Shown here piece by piece: positions 9,186 through 19,300 of a stretch of DNA of 64,000 nt. The notes beneath the pieces were generated by a model. The model saw only the letters and a program-made list of their open reading frames with translations. It ran no database searches and was not told the DNA's origin. The position numbers and the translations under genes are program-made. Origin of the DNA: Erythrobacter sp. SDW2 (GTDB lineage Bacteria; Pseudomonadota; Alphaproteobacteria; Sphingomonadales; Sphingomonadaceae); assembly GCF_021431965.1 (NCBI RefSeq), contig NZ_CP090370.1:1054001-1118000 (forward strand), in the 5' to 3' direction. Numbering within the stretch: the first letter of the stretch is position 1; each line of letters begins with the position of its first letter.

Positions 9186-9593
9186 TCAATCGCCCGCCAT
9201 ATCCTCAAGCGCATGGATATCCTCGTCGCTCAGCCCGAAGTGATGGCCGACCTCGTGGATCACCACATGCGCCACCAGATGCTCCAGCGTCTCGTCCCCG
9301 CGCTCCGCCCATTCGTCGAGGATCGGGCGGCGGAACAGGCGGATGCGGGTTGGCAGCGTGCCGGACATCTCGATGCTGCGCTCGGTCAGCGCATGGCCTT
9401 CATAGAGCCCGGTCAGTTCGAACGGATCCTCGATCCCCATTTCCGCCAGCGTCTCCTCGTCGGCGAAATCCTCGACCTGGAACACCACATCGCCCATCTC
9501 GGCGCGGAACACCTCCGGCAGCCGCTCCAGCGCGGCGAGGCCGAGTTCTTCCATCTCTGCGAGGCTGATCGGGGTGCCGAAAGTGCGGGTCAT
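9186..9593 (-). CDS. Zincin-like metallopeptidase family protein
   Basis: A 135-residue cytoplasmic protein with a C-terminal HEVGHHFGLSDED segment, that is HExxHxxGxxD, the short zincin motif of the small metallopeptidase family common in proteobacteria and actinobacteria. His, His and a downstream acidic residue would bind zinc and Glu would be the general base. The N-terminal half is helical and acidic. Proteolytic activity is inferred only. It stands alone; the region upstream of its start carries a palindrome and then tRNA-Ser on the other strand. Confidence 0.88.
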   Translation of the reverse strand: MTRTFGTPISLAEMEELGLAALERLPEVFRAEMGDVVFQVEDFADEETLAEMGIEDPFELTGLYEGHALTERSIEMSGTLPTRIRLFRRPILDEWAERGDETLEHLVAHVVIHEVGHHFGLSDEDIHALEDMAGD

Positions 9594-9648
9594 GCCGCGC
9601 AGGTAAGCGGCGACGCTTGCAAGGGCAAGCGCCCCCCGCTAGAGGCGC

Positions 9649-9728
9649 GCGTTCTTGTTTGGCCTAACGCTTCGCTGCATGAGGCCATGACGCGCTCAAG
9701 CAGCGAAGCGATAGCGCGGACAAGAAAC
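9649..9728. repeat. Palindromic element upstream of tRNA-Ser (repeat copy 2)
   Basis: A stem-loop formed by two pairs of arms: GTTCTTGTTT near 9651 with ACAAGAAAC near 9720, and CGCTTCGCTGC (9669-9679) with GCAGCGAAGCG (9700-9710). The 26 bases at 9661-9686 are nearly identical to a segment inside the cyclophilin gene. It abuts the 5' end of the tRNA. Confidence 0.65.
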
Positions 9729-9819
9729 GGAGCAGTGGCCGAGTGGTCGAAGGCGCACGCCTGGAAAGTGTGTATACGGTAACCCCGTATCGAGGGTTCG
9801 AATCCCTCCTGCTCCGCCA
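9729..9819 (+). tRNA. tRNA-Ser (anticodon GGA)
   Basis: A 91-base class II tRNA. The acceptor arms GGAGCAG and CTGCTCC pair perfectly, the TΨC arm contains GGGTTCGAATCCC, there is a long variable arm (about 9774-9790), the discriminator is G and CCA is encoded (9817-9819). The anticodon loop CTGGAAA gives anticodon GGA at 9763-9765, reading UCC and UCU. A broken transposase begins 17 bases after its end, so this tRNA may have been an integration point. Confidence 0.97.
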
Positions 9820-9835
9820 CCTCCCGGAGAGGAGC

Positions 9836-10116
9836 TTTCAGAAGTTCGCCTCGGTCCACGCCAACGTCCACAACCAGTTCGCTTCGCGGCCCTGCGGGTC
9901 AATCTCGAACGCCACCTGATCGACAGGGAGACCTACAAGACCTGCCGCTCAGCCGCACTGGCTGGGTTGCAGAGCTTCATGGCCGATAGCTGCGCCGATC
10001 CGAGACGAGTTGCGGTTGGACTGCCAGCACCCCCGGAAGACCTGTCCCTTCCGCCAAAAGCCGCGGGCGGAGAGGCCAGCAACCCGGTCCGGACCGGCAA
10101 AGTGCTCTTGTCCTGA
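9836..10116 (+). pseudogene. IS6-family transposase, C-terminal remnant
   Basis: Frame 2 from 9836 reads FQKFASVHANVHN, and frame 1 from 9901 reads NLERHLIDRETYKT followed by RSAALAG; together these are the conserved C-terminus of IS6-type DDE transposases. About 20 extra bases (near 9881-9900) shift the frame between the two halves. The second frame stays open to a TGA at 10114-10116. The catalytic and DNA-binding N-terminal parts are gone. It lies between tRNA-Ser and the RND operon, in the same orientation as a second remnant on the operon's other side. Confidence 0.8.
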
Positions 10117-10129
10117 CAACACCGGCTTT

Positions 10130-11509
10130 TCAGTCTGCGTCGGGCTCGGCGCTGCTTTCGACAGAACTTGCTGCGGCGGAATGAAGCGAGATGAAAGCGC
10201 TGGCCAATGCGGCTGCATTGTCGAGTTGCGCCTGCCTGCTTGAAATCAGCTGGCGCTGCGCATCGAGAACGTCGAAGAGAGTCGCCAGGCCTTCCCGGTA
10301 TAGAGCATTCGATTGGGACAGGGCTGCCTCGCTCTGTTCGATTGCAGCAGCCAGTGAGGCATCTCTCTCCCGGAAGGCTTCGATCCCCACCAAGGCGTTC
10401 TCCGCTTCTCCCACCGCCACCAGGAAAGCCTGACGATACTCCGCCAAGCGAGCCGCCAATTCGGCCTCGGCGGCCTCGACTTCGGCTCGCCGTCGCCCGC
10501 CGTCGAACAGCGGCAGGTCGAGCGCAGCACCCAAGCTGGCGATGAAGCTTGAAAACAGGCCGTCCAGCGAACCATCGCCGATCAGGATCGATCCGGGCAC
10601 GACCAGCGATGGTCGCAGATCCGATCGCTCGATCCCGATCTCGGCCGCCGCTTCTACCAGGCGCGCTTCGGCGGCGAGTATATCACCCCGCCGCCGCAAC
10701 AAGTTTGCTGGAGTACCCACCGGTGGGCCGAGCCGGTATTCGGGTATGATATCGTTTTCTTGCGCCCGTTCGATCTCCAGTGACCCGGGCGTTACCCCGA
10801 CCAGCACAGCCAGAGCATGCGCTGCTTCGGCCCGGGCTATCTCGATCAGACCCAGCCTTGCTTCGGTCTGTGCCAGATCGGCTGCAGCCCGTCGCACATC
10901 GAGATTGGCGGCAAGGCCCGCTTCGAAGCGCAGGGTCACGATCCGCAGGGTTTGCTGCTGCAATTCAGTCGATTGCTTCAGAAGTTCGAGCTGGGCGCCG
11001 GTACGCCGGTATTCCACATATTGCGCTGCTATCGCTGCTGCGACCAGTCGACGCTGGTCGGCACGCAGGTAGTCAGCTTCGGCGTAACGCGCGGCTGCCG
11101 CTCTCGTTTCTTCGGCGAGGCGCCCGGACAGGTCGGGGTCGAAGCTGCCAAGCAGTCCGAAAGCGGTTGTGGCAGATGTTCCGCCATCGCTCAGTTCCAC
11201 CCCCCCTTCCAGGAAGCCATCGAAGCGGGGCAATCCGTCGGCCCTTTCGGCACGCAACAGCGCCTGTGCGGCCTTCATGCGTTCGCGTGCGGTCGCAATT
11301 TCCAGATTCTGCGCAAGGCCCCGCTGGATCAGGCCGTCGAGTACTGGGTCGGAGAATGCCGTCCACCAAGCCTCATCGACGCCGGACGAAGGAAGGTCCG
11401 TAGCATACTGTGTCGGCACGTCGAAAGCCACCTGGGGCACTTCCACCATGCCGGTTGCGCAGCCTGCAAGGAGAAATGCGGCCGCTGTCATGGGGACCAC
11501 CGCTTTCAT
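10130..11509 (-). CDS. NodT-type outer-membrane efflux lipoprotein (TolC family)
   Basis: A 459-residue outer-membrane channel subunit. It has a lipoprotein signal (lipobox LAGC, Cys17) and two OEP repeats rich in long helices (for example from SDPVLDGLIQRGL and the second repeat ending in LFDVLDAQRQLISS). It forms the exit duct of the tripartite efflux pump encoded upstream. Its ATG overlaps the TGA of the RND permease gene (ATGA), so it is the third gene of a coupled operon. The 13 bases after its stop run straight into the transposase remnant. Confidence 0.93.
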   Translation of the reverse strand: MKAVVPMTAAAFLLAGCATGMVEVPQVAFDVPTQYATDLPSSGVDEAWWTAFSDPVLDGLIQRGLAQNLEIATARERMKAAQALLRAERADGLPRFDGFLEGGVELSDGGTSATTAFGLLGSFDPDLSGRLAEETRAAAARYAEADYLRADQRRLVAAAIAAQYVEYRRTGAQLELLKQSTELQQQTLRIVTLRFEAGLAANLDVRRAAADLAQTEARLGLIEIARAEAAHALAVLVGVTPGSLEIERAQENDIIPEYRLGPPVGTPANLLRRRGDILAAEARLVEAAAEIGIERSDLRPSLVVPGSILIGDGSLDGLFSSFIASLGAALDLPLFDGGRRRAEVEAAEAELAARLAEYRQAFLVAVGEAENALVGIEAFRERDASLAAAIEQSEAALSQSNALYREGLATLFDVLDAQRQLISSRQAQLDNAAALASAFISLHSAAASSVESSAEPDAD

Positions 11510-14500
11510 TGCTTCACCGCCCCAGGGCCTGGCAACGTCCCTGTCGCGCTTTCTTCGGCCAGTTCAAGCTCAAGTCGGGCCAGATCCACACTTCGTGGTT
11601 TGCCCAGCGGGGCAATAAGCGCATAGAGCGCCGGCACCAGAAACAGGGTGAAAACTGCCGCCAGGCCCAATCCTCCGAAGATTACCCAGCCAATGGCCGT
11701 GCGGGCTTCCGCGCCTGCGCCGCCGGCCAGAACCAGCGGCACCGCCCCCAGCACGGTTGAGATCAAGGTCATCGCAATGGGGCGCAACCGCAGGGTTGCG
11801 GCATCCAGGATCGCTTCGCCCACGCCAGCGCCTTCCTGTCTGCGCTGATCGGCAAACTCGACCAAGAGGATGCCATTCTTCGCCATCAGGCCGATCAGCA
11901 TCACCAGACCGATCTGCGAGTAGATGTTCAGCGATGTTCCTGAGAGGAAGAGCGCGAAAACGGCCGCTGCGAGCGCGAACGGCACCGACAGCAGGATTAC
12001 GAACGGACTGGCAAGGCTTTCGAACTGCGCCACCAGCACCAGGAACACGATGAGGAGGGCAAAGGCGTATGTAAGCAGCAGTTCGTTGGAGCTTTCTTCA
12101 AGCTGTTCTGCTTCACCCTGGAGGATCATGTCGACGTCCTCGGCCACAGCCATTTCAGTCAATCGTTCGATCTCGGCGACGGCTTCTCCCAGCGAAACAC
12201 CCGGAGCAATCTCTGCCTCGACCTCGATCGCGCGACGTTGCTCGGTCCGGTCCAGTTCGGCAGCGATGCCTTCTTCCCGAAACTCGGTGAGCGAGGACAG
12301 CGGCACCAGTGCACCGCTCCCGCTGCGTACGAACAAATTTCCCAGGTCGTTGGGGCGCGTGATAGAGACCGTCTCGGAGGTGAGATAGATCGGTATTGCC
12401 TGGTCGTTGACGTTGAGATCGACCACCTCCTCGCCATCAACCATTGCCCTCAGGGTCAGTGCCAGATCGTCGAGGTCGACGCCCAGATCCGCCGCGCGCG
12501 CCCGGTCAATGCGGATCGAAAGCTGCGGCTGGGTAGGCTGATAAGATATCTGCGGGTCAGAAAGGATCTCGGACTCCGTGTCGATCGCTTCGGCCAGCGC
12601 CTGCGCTGAACGGTAGATGCCCTCATAATTGCCACCGGTAAGCGCGACCTGCAATCCGCCGCCTCCGCCACCGAACCCGCCGCTCAATGTGCCGCGCCCG
12701 CGAGCCGATGCTTGCGAGCCAGGCAGCGCATCGAGCTCATCTTTGAGCGAATCAACAATCTCTCCCTGACTCCGATCACGCTCACCCCAATCGGCCAGGG
12801 TGGCAGTTACCTGGATGCGGTTCGGATCGTAGCGGCCGACGATGGAAAGAGTGGATTCGACCTCTCCGCTTTCCAGCAGCGGTTCGAGAATGAGTTCGAT
12901 CTCATCCATCTCGCGGTCCATGAACGCCAAGCCGACGCCGTCCGGCCCGCTGGCATTAACGTAGAAAGTTGCGCGGTCCTCATCGGGCACGAGCTCCTGT
13001 TCGATCTGCGTGAACAGCAGGCCGGCACCCACCACGGCGACCAATGACAGCCCCAGTGTTCGCCAAGGGTGCGTGACGCATCTCGTCACTGCGTTTCGAT
13101 AGCGAATTGCCGCACGGGTGGCGAAAGCCTGAAGCCTGGGGTCGGGTTCGGCGGCATCCCCGCCGAGATCGATCTTCGCTGCCAGCGCTGGCACAAGGGA
13201 AATCGAGACGAAGGTTGACAGGATAACGGCAGTTGCAAGGACAAAGCCGAATTCACGAAACAGACGGCCTGTCTCGGAAGGAAGGAAACTTATCGGCACG
13301 AAGACGGACACCAAGACGGCAGTTGTGGCGATCACCGCGAAATAGACCTGCCTAGTGCCAAGCACAGCTGCGGCCTTGCGTCCCAGGCCGTTTTCCTTCT
13401 GCAGTCGCTGGGCATTCTCGAGCACCACGATGGCATCGTCGACAACAAGTCCGGTCGCCAGGACCAGCGCGAGCAGGGTGAGCAAGTTGATCGAAAAGCC
13501 CAGTAGCCAAATGCTGGCGACAACCCCGATGAGGGCAACGGGAATTGCCGTGCTGGGGATCAGCGTGGGCTTGAGATGGCCGAAGAAAAGGAAGATGGTC
13601 GCCATCACCACTCCGACTGTCATGACCAGTGTAATGGCCACTTCACGCACCGAAACCTCGATGAAGGTGGCGTCATCGGCAATCACCCGGATTTCAAGAT
13701 CGTCGAACCTGGCATCGATCCGCTCGACCGCGTCACGGGTCGCCGCTGAGATGGCGATGGTGTTGGAATTGGCCTGGCGGATAATTCCGAGCCCGATGAC
13801 GGGTTCACCATCCAAGCGTACATAGCTGGTTGCATCGGCCGGAGCGAAATAGGTTTCGGCCACGTCCGCGATGCTTACTTCGTCACGGATAAACACAGCA
13901 GCCACTTGCTGCGGGTCGGCAGCATTGGCCTCGGCCCGCACGACCAGTTCCTGGGCATTGGAACGGAAGGAGCCCACCGGAGTGTCGAACGGTGCCTGCC
14001 GGAGCGCTGCGGCAACATCGCTCATCGTCAGGCGATATCGTGCCAGCCGGATCGGATCGACCGCCACACGCAGCTGCTGCTCGCGCGTACCGAAGGTATC
14101 CACACTGGCAACGCCTGCGGCGGTGAGAAGCTCGGGGATGATGTCGGTTTCAACAATCCGGGTCAACTCGGCGACGTCGTAGCGGTTGCTAGAGACCGCC
14201 AATGTCATGACGGCTTCGGCGTCTTCATCGGCTTTGACCACGCGAACCTGTTCAACGCGGTCAGGTAGCTCGCGAGTCACCCGGCTGACTGCTTCGCGGA
14301 TATCCGAAGCTGCAGCATCAAGATCAGTCCCGGGAGTGAACTCGATGCGAATTCGGCTGTTGTTCTCCTCGCTCGATGACTGGATCTGGCGGACGCCATT
14401 GACCCGCGCTGCTGCATTTTCGAGGATCGAAGTCACCTCGGCATCCATTGTCTCGGGAGCCGCGCCCGGAAGTGTCGCGCTGACGGTAACGATCGGACGA

Positions 14501-14628
14501 TCGACATTCGGCAGCTCGCGCACCTCGACCCCCAGAAGGGCTGCGATGCCGGCAATGACGATAAGCAGGTTCAGGACCAGTATCAGGAGCGGCCGCTTGA
14601 CCGCGAGCAAGGGCAGGTCCGTCTTCAT
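11506..14628 (-). CDS. RND efflux permease (HAE1/AcrB-like)
   Basis: A 1040-residue inner-membrane proton-driven pump. The N-terminus (KRPLLILVLNLLIVIAG), the two periplasmic domains and the duplicated 6+6 helix layout match HAE1 RND transporters; GLVVDDAIVVLENAQR in TM4 carries the paired acidic residues of the proton relay, and GLMAKNGILLVEF is the equivalent TM10 motif. A Gly-rich loop (SGGFGGGGGG) lies in the second porter region. It works with the adaptor and outer-membrane genes on either side. Substrate range cannot be read from the sequence. Confidence 0.95.
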   Translation of the reverse strand: MKTDLPLLAVKRPLLILVLNLLIVIAGIAALLGVEVRELPNVDRPIVTVSATLPGAAPETMDAEVTSILENAAARVNGVRQIQSSSEENNSRIRIEFTPGTDLDAAASDIREAVSRVTRELPDRVEQVRVVKADEDAEAVMTLAVSSNRYDVAELTRIVETDIIPELLTAAGVASVDTFGTREQQLRVAVDPIRLARYRLTMSDVAAALRQAPFDTPVGSFRSNAQELVVRAEANAADPQQVAAVFIRDEVSIADVAETYFAPADATSYVRLDGEPVIGLGIIRQANSNTIAISAATRDAVERIDARFDDLEIRVIADDATFIEVSVREVAITLVMTVGVVMATIFLFFGHLKPTLIPSTAIPVALIGVVASIWLLGFSINLLTLLALVLATGLVVDDAIVVLENAQRLQKENGLGRKAAAVLGTRQVYFAVIATTAVLVSVFVPISFLPSETGRLFREFGFVLATAVILSTFVSISLVPALAAKIDLGGDAAEPDPRLQAFATRAAIRYRNAVTRCVTHPWRTLGLSLVAVVGAGLLFTQIEQELVPDEDRATFYVNASGPDGVGLAFMDREMDEIELILEPLLESGEVESTLSIVGRYDPNRIQVTATLADWGERDRSQGEIVDSLKDELDALPGSQASARGRGTLSGGFGGGGGGLQVALTGGNYEGIYRSAQALAEAIDTESEILSDPQISYQPTQPQLSIRIDRARAADLGVDLDDLALTLRAMVDGEEVVDLNVNDQAIPIYLTSETVSITRPNDLGNLFVRSGSGALVPLSSLTEFREEGIAAELDRTEQRRAIEVEAEIAPGVSLGEAVAEIERLTEMAVAEDVDMILQGEAEQLEESSNELLLTYAFALLIVFLVLVAQFESLASPFVILLSVPFALAAAVFALFLSGTSLNIYSQIGLVMLIGLMAKNGILLVEFADQRRQEGAGVGEAILDAATLRLRPIAMTLISTVLGAVPLVLAGGAGAEARTAIGWVIFGGLGLAAVFTLFLVPALYALIAPLGKPRSVDLARLELELAEESATGTLPGPGAVKQ

Positions 14629-15680
14629 TGCGCGCCGGAAACCTTGACCTTGGCCTCGCGTGGCGCTGGCGGACGGACCAGTTTCACCGTCTGCCCTTCG
14701 CGCACTTTCTGGACACCTTCTACGATCACGAGCGCTTCCGCGCCGAGGTCTGCGTCGAGCAGGGCCAGCCCTTCGCGCCGAGAAGTAATCGTGACCGGCA
14801 CTCTCACGGCCTTGCCATCGCGAACTGCGAAAACCGAAGAACCTTCACCGCCCCAAACTACTGCGGCTTCGGGAACCGCGGGCCGGCTCACGCCGCTATC
14901 GACGAAGCGCACGCTGAAGCTCATGCCCGGCCGGAGGCGGTCGCCTGTGTTGTCGATTACTGTCCGTGCCCGAAAGCTCCGCTGTTCCTGTTCGACCGAA
15001 CTGTCGATCGCTTCGATCCGGCCCGATATCGCTTGTCCGGGGTCGGAGAACGCGACGACTTCAACGGTTTCTCCCGGGCGGAGGCGGCGGAAGACGGCTT
15101 CGGGCGCGTTGAAGTCGACGAAGAGGCGTGCACGCTGGTCAAGTTGGGCGATCAAGGTTTCCGGAGTCACGCGATCGCCGACATCCACCTCGGCCAGGCC
15201 GACATTCCCGGCAAAGGGCGCGCGAATGGTCCTTTCCGCAAGGGCGACTGCCGCTTGGTCACGTTCGATCCGGGCGGCGGCCAGCGCAGTTTCGCCTGCT
15301 TCGATCTGGCTTTCCGAAAGTGCGCCGGTATCCTCGATCCGGCGGTAACGGGCGAGCAGTTGCTCAGCCTCGCGGACGCGCACTTCTGCAAGCCGCAACG
15401 CTAGCCGTTCGCGCCGGGAATCGAGCTCCACAAGCACTTGACCGGCCTTCACGAAACCGCCCTGGCGGAAGCGGACGGCCACGACTTGCCCCGAGACCTC
15501 AGGGTAAATCTGTGCTGAGCGTGCTGCACGCGCCGTACCGATTGCTTCGACTACAGTTTCATCGGGCAGGTAGTTTACAGGTTCAGCCACCACGGTGACG
15601 CTGCGATCTGGGCGCTGCTCCGCTTCTCCGGAGCAGGCGGCTGTCAGCATCGCAGCCGCGATCAGAAGCAAATTGCGCAT
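14625..15680 (-). CDS. RND periplasmic adaptor (membrane fusion protein)
   Basis: A 351-residue adaptor. The lipoprotein signal ends in TAAC, then comes the lipoyl/barrel-sandwich half (PEVSGQVVAVRFRQGGFVKAGQVLVELD), an alpha-hairpin (about residues 85-150), the second lipoyl half (IRAPFAGNVGLAEVDVGDRV) and the beta-barrel and membrane-proximal domains. It bridges the RND permease and the outer-membrane channel. The start at 15680 is chosen for the signal peptide, although no strong ribosome-binding site precedes it. The gene overlaps the permease start (ATGA), making it the first gene of the operon; no local regulator gene is present. Confidence 0.93.
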   Translation of the reverse strand: MRNLLLIAAAMLTAACSGEAEQRPDRSVTVVAEPVNYLPDETVVEAIGTARAARSAQIYPEVSGQVVAVRFRQGGFVKAGQVLVELDSRRERLALRLAEVRVREAEQLLARYRRIEDTGALSESQIEAGETALAAARIERDQAAVALAERTIRAPFAGNVGLAEVDVGDRVTPETLIAQLDQRARLFVDFNAPEAVFRRLRPGETVEVVAFSDPGQAISGRIEAIDSSVEQEQRSFRARTVIDNTGDRLRPGMSFSVRFVDSGVSRPAVPEAAVVWGGEGSSVFAVRDGKAVRVPVTITSRREGLALLDADLGAEALVIVEGVQKVREGQTVKLVRPPAPREAKVKVSGAQ

Positions 15681-15828
15681 GGAGGATAATCTTCGCCAGG
15701 CCAGGTGAACAGTTTCGCGAACGGGAGTTCCAGCGAGATGTTCCGCAAGACACGTCCCGACTACATCATGCAACACCAGGACAGAATAGGCGATACGGCA
15801 TTTCAGGTAAGTTGCAGAATGACATAAG

Positions 15829-16235
15829 CGGATCCTGGCAGACCGCCGGATCGACATCTGCCCCGAAACTTTGAGGCAACGGCGAAACCGTTCCGGTCCC
15901 CGCTTCGCTGCCGTTGGCAGGCGCCAACGGGCCAGCCCCTCGCAGGGCCTTCGCCAGTGATGCTGGACCCTCGGCAAGGTCTGCGTAAAGATCAATGGCG
16001 AGATGCACCACCTGTGGCGAGCGGTGGGCCAGGACGGAAGGCGCCTGAGAGCTACATCACGAAGTCGAAGGAGATGAAGGCAAAGCTGCAGTTTGCGAAG
16101 GAGCCTCTGAAGCACGAAGGCTTGCCAGAGCCCACGCCTCCACACGATCCGCGCCCCTGCAGCGCATCAATGACCGAATTGGGCAATGTCGACAAGCAGG
16201 GCTTTCCTCTCATTTCGGCGTCCCTTCCTTGCAAC
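15829..16235 (+). pseudogene. IS6-family transposase, N-terminal/central remnant
   Basis: Frame 1 from 15829 reads ILADRRIDICPETLRQ, runs through one in-frame TGA (15958-15960), then KVCVKINGEMHHLWRAVGQ, which contains the region around the first catalytic Asp of IS6 transposases (the Asp itself is replaced; the family usually has DEV/DEM before this stretch). From 16047 the match continues in another frame as ESYITKSKEMKAKLQFAKEP, then degenerates after MTELGNVDKQ with a trace of the SHLPFRR motif. The C-terminus is missing. Stops and frameshifts show that it is dead. The remainder of the 707-base gap (15681-16387) shows no gene. Confidence 0.78.
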
Positions 16236-16387
16236 AACCGCCGATCGTGCCCCCGAGAGCAGCCTTCGACGCAATGCCGGTGCGCGTTTGCCCAAAGTCG
16301 AGGGGCGCGCAGCGAATTGCCCCGCTTCCGACCCGCCATCGGGTCCTCATGATTGGAAAATCCCGTTGATTCTGCAATGAGTGGTCG

Positions 16388-19300
16388 ATGCCAATTCCGA
16401 TATCTTCCGAGCCGGAGAATGCAGGGGCCCAGAAAGCGGGCATCAGCCCCGCCCTAGCCCTCTTGCTGGCAGCAGGATACGGACTGCTGGCCTACGCCTC
16501 GATCCAGTTAACGATCTCTTCCGGTCGAATTGCCGCGTTCTGGATCGGCAACGCTGTCCTCATCGGCCTGCTGCTTGGAAGCAACCTCCGGTCCAGGGTA
16601 ATCGTTGTCGTGCTGTGCTCCGTCGTCAGCATCGGGGTTAACCTGGCTGTTGGCGACGTCTGGCCGGTAGCGATTGGGTTGAGCTTGGCCAACGCCGTGG
16701 AAATCATGGCCGTGCTTTACCTGCTTGACCGGCTCGTGGGTTCCGACAGCAATTTCGGCTCGCTCAGGGACATCGGACTGCTCGTCATCGTGAGCGTCAT
16801 TGCGCCGGTGGTGCCCGGGATCGGAGTGACTGCTCTGTTGCACGGCTTCACGGATGCGGAACCTTTGTCGACACTGGTCCGGTGGATGGCTGCCCACAGC
16901 CTCGCCATTCCGATTTTCGGCTCCATGGCACTGATCATCAGGAGAGAGGCCAAGCAACCGTCTCTCACCGGTCTGTGGACGTCGAAACGCTGGCTCGCTG
17001 TGTTGCTGGCGCTTGCCGTGGCGGTGCCGGCGATCTTTGCCCAGTCCACCTACCCCTTCCTGTTCCTGGCCGCTCCGGTGGTGGTGCTGGCCGCTTTCAT
17101 GACGGGAAAGCTCGGCACCGCGATCGTGGTCGCGGTTTTCGCGCTCGCTGCTTCCATCGCGACACTGCTTGGTTCCGGTCCCATCACGCTGGTGCAGGGC
17201 GGCACCCGCGAAGAGGTTGTCGCAATGCAGGCGTTTCTTGCCTCCTGTCTCGCCATTGGCCTGCCGGTTGCCACCACTCTCGCCAACAGGTCTGAGATAA
17301 GGAAAGAACTCAAGGAGAGCCGCGATTTTGTCAGCTCCATCCTCGAAGGCATCAGCGAGGCGGTCTTTCGCGTCGACCGGGAGTGGCGCTGGACCTATCT
17401 CAACCGCCGCTGGACCGAGATCACCGGGGAAAGCGCGGAAGACCAGATCGGGCGCTTGGCCTTCGGGACGATCGCAGCGGAAGACACCGCTGACTTCGCT
17501 GCCTTCAAGGCGGAAGTCGAGAACAGTCCGTCAGGGCACCGGCGTTGCCTGCTGGACCTGGTAACCGACGGCGGCGAAACAGTCCATCTGGAGGTCGACA
17601 TTGTCGGTCAGTTCGATGCGGCCGGGGCATTCGTCGGCGCCATCGGGACGGCCAGCGACGTCACAGAAGCGCTTCGCCAGCAAAAGGAACTTGCGCATAG
17701 CCGGGAACAGCTTGCCCTGCTCGCCGACAACGCAACAGATGCCGTCTTGCGGCTCGATCTGAACGGGATTTGTCGCTACGCTTCGCCTTCTTCGCGCGAT
17801 GTATTCGGGATCGATCCTCGCCTGTTTGTCGGCAACCAGTTCATTACCGGCTTTCACCCCGACGACGAGAGAAGAGTTGAGGAGCAGTTTGCGCTCCTGA
17901 GGAGCGGCGAGATCGACAGAGCCCGGCTGTCGTTCCGTTCCGCCAGCCTGGTCGAGGCGGGAACCTATAACTGGCTCGAAGCGAACTGTGGCCTGTTGCG
18001 CGACCCCTTCACCGGCGAACCGCGCGAGATCATCGCGTCGCTACGCAACGTCAACGAGACGAAGCGGCTTGAGGCGCAATTGGTCGAAGCAAAAGAAGCT
18101 GCCGAGGTGGCCGCAGCGGCGAAATCCACCTTCCTTGCCAATATGAGCCATGAAATCCGCACGCCGATGAACGGTGTGATCGGCTTTACCGAAGTGGCTC
18201 TTGCCGGCGAACTCGATCCGGATCAGCGGCATAATCTTGAAATGATTGCGGAGTCTGGTCGAGCGATGCTGCGCCTGCTCAACGATCTGCTCGACTTTGC
18301 GAAGATCGAATCCGGCCAGATGACGATCGCGCCAGAAGCGACCGACCTGCGTCACAAGCTCAAGAGTGCGATCCGGCTGATGGAGCCGGTGGCCGCGCAG
18401 AAGGGACTTTTGCTTTCGCTGGAAGTGGACCCCGACGTCCCCGACTGGGTCGAGCTGGATGCACTGCGACTGCGGCAGATCGTTCTCAATCTGGTCGGCA
18501 ATGCGCTCAAATTCACCGACCACGGCGCAGTGATGGTTCGTGCCAGTGCCGACAATCACGGCAAGGAGCTTGCCATCTCCGTCGCCGATACCGGGATCGG
18601 CATCGACGGAGACAAGATCCAGCACATTTTCGGCATGTTCACGCAGGCCGACGATACGATTGCCCGGCGATACGGCGGGACCGGTTTGGGCCTGCCGATT
18701 TGTGCCCAGCTCGCCACCATGATGGGAGGCACTCTCACCGCCGCAAGTAAACCGGGTTCGGGTTCGACTTTCACGCTAACCTTGCCACTGACAGCTTGCG
18801 ATCCTCCCGCCGAAGCGCCCACCACAAGGGTCGGAGATCCTGCGACTTTCATTCCCGGAACCGGCCGCATTCTTGTCGCCGAGGACAATGCGATCAATCA
18901 GGAGCTTACGACGACGATGCTGGCCAAGGCGGGTTACGAGGCCGAGGTCGTTGCGGACGGCCAGGCTGCCGTAGACCTGATCCTCGAACGCCGTGCCGCG
19001 GGCCAAGGCTTCGATGCGGTGTTGATGGACATGCAGATGCCGCGAATGGACGGACTACAAGCGACCCGCGCCGTTCGTCTCGCCGGGATCGACGAGCGCG
19101 AACTGCCGATACTGGCACTGACGGCCAATGCCTATGCCGAGGACATCGCTGCGTGCCGCGCGGCAGGGATGCAGGGGCATATCGCCAAGCCCTTGCGGAT
19201 GAGAGACTTGACTGCAAAGCTTAGCGCCTGGCTGGGTCAACCGACGAAGCTCGACCCTGACACCGTCGAGCAGGAACAAGACCCGCGGCTCATCGCCATG

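Noticed and set aside
9836-16235. One IS6-type transposase simply split by insertion of the RND operon
   Set aside because: The C-terminal piece lies to the left of the N-terminal piece on the same strand, so a single insertion cannot produce this order.
15957-16352. A 131-residue plus-strand protein
   Set aside because: Part of it is one frame of the broken IS6-type transposase and the rest is out-of-frame noise, so it is described as a pseudogene.
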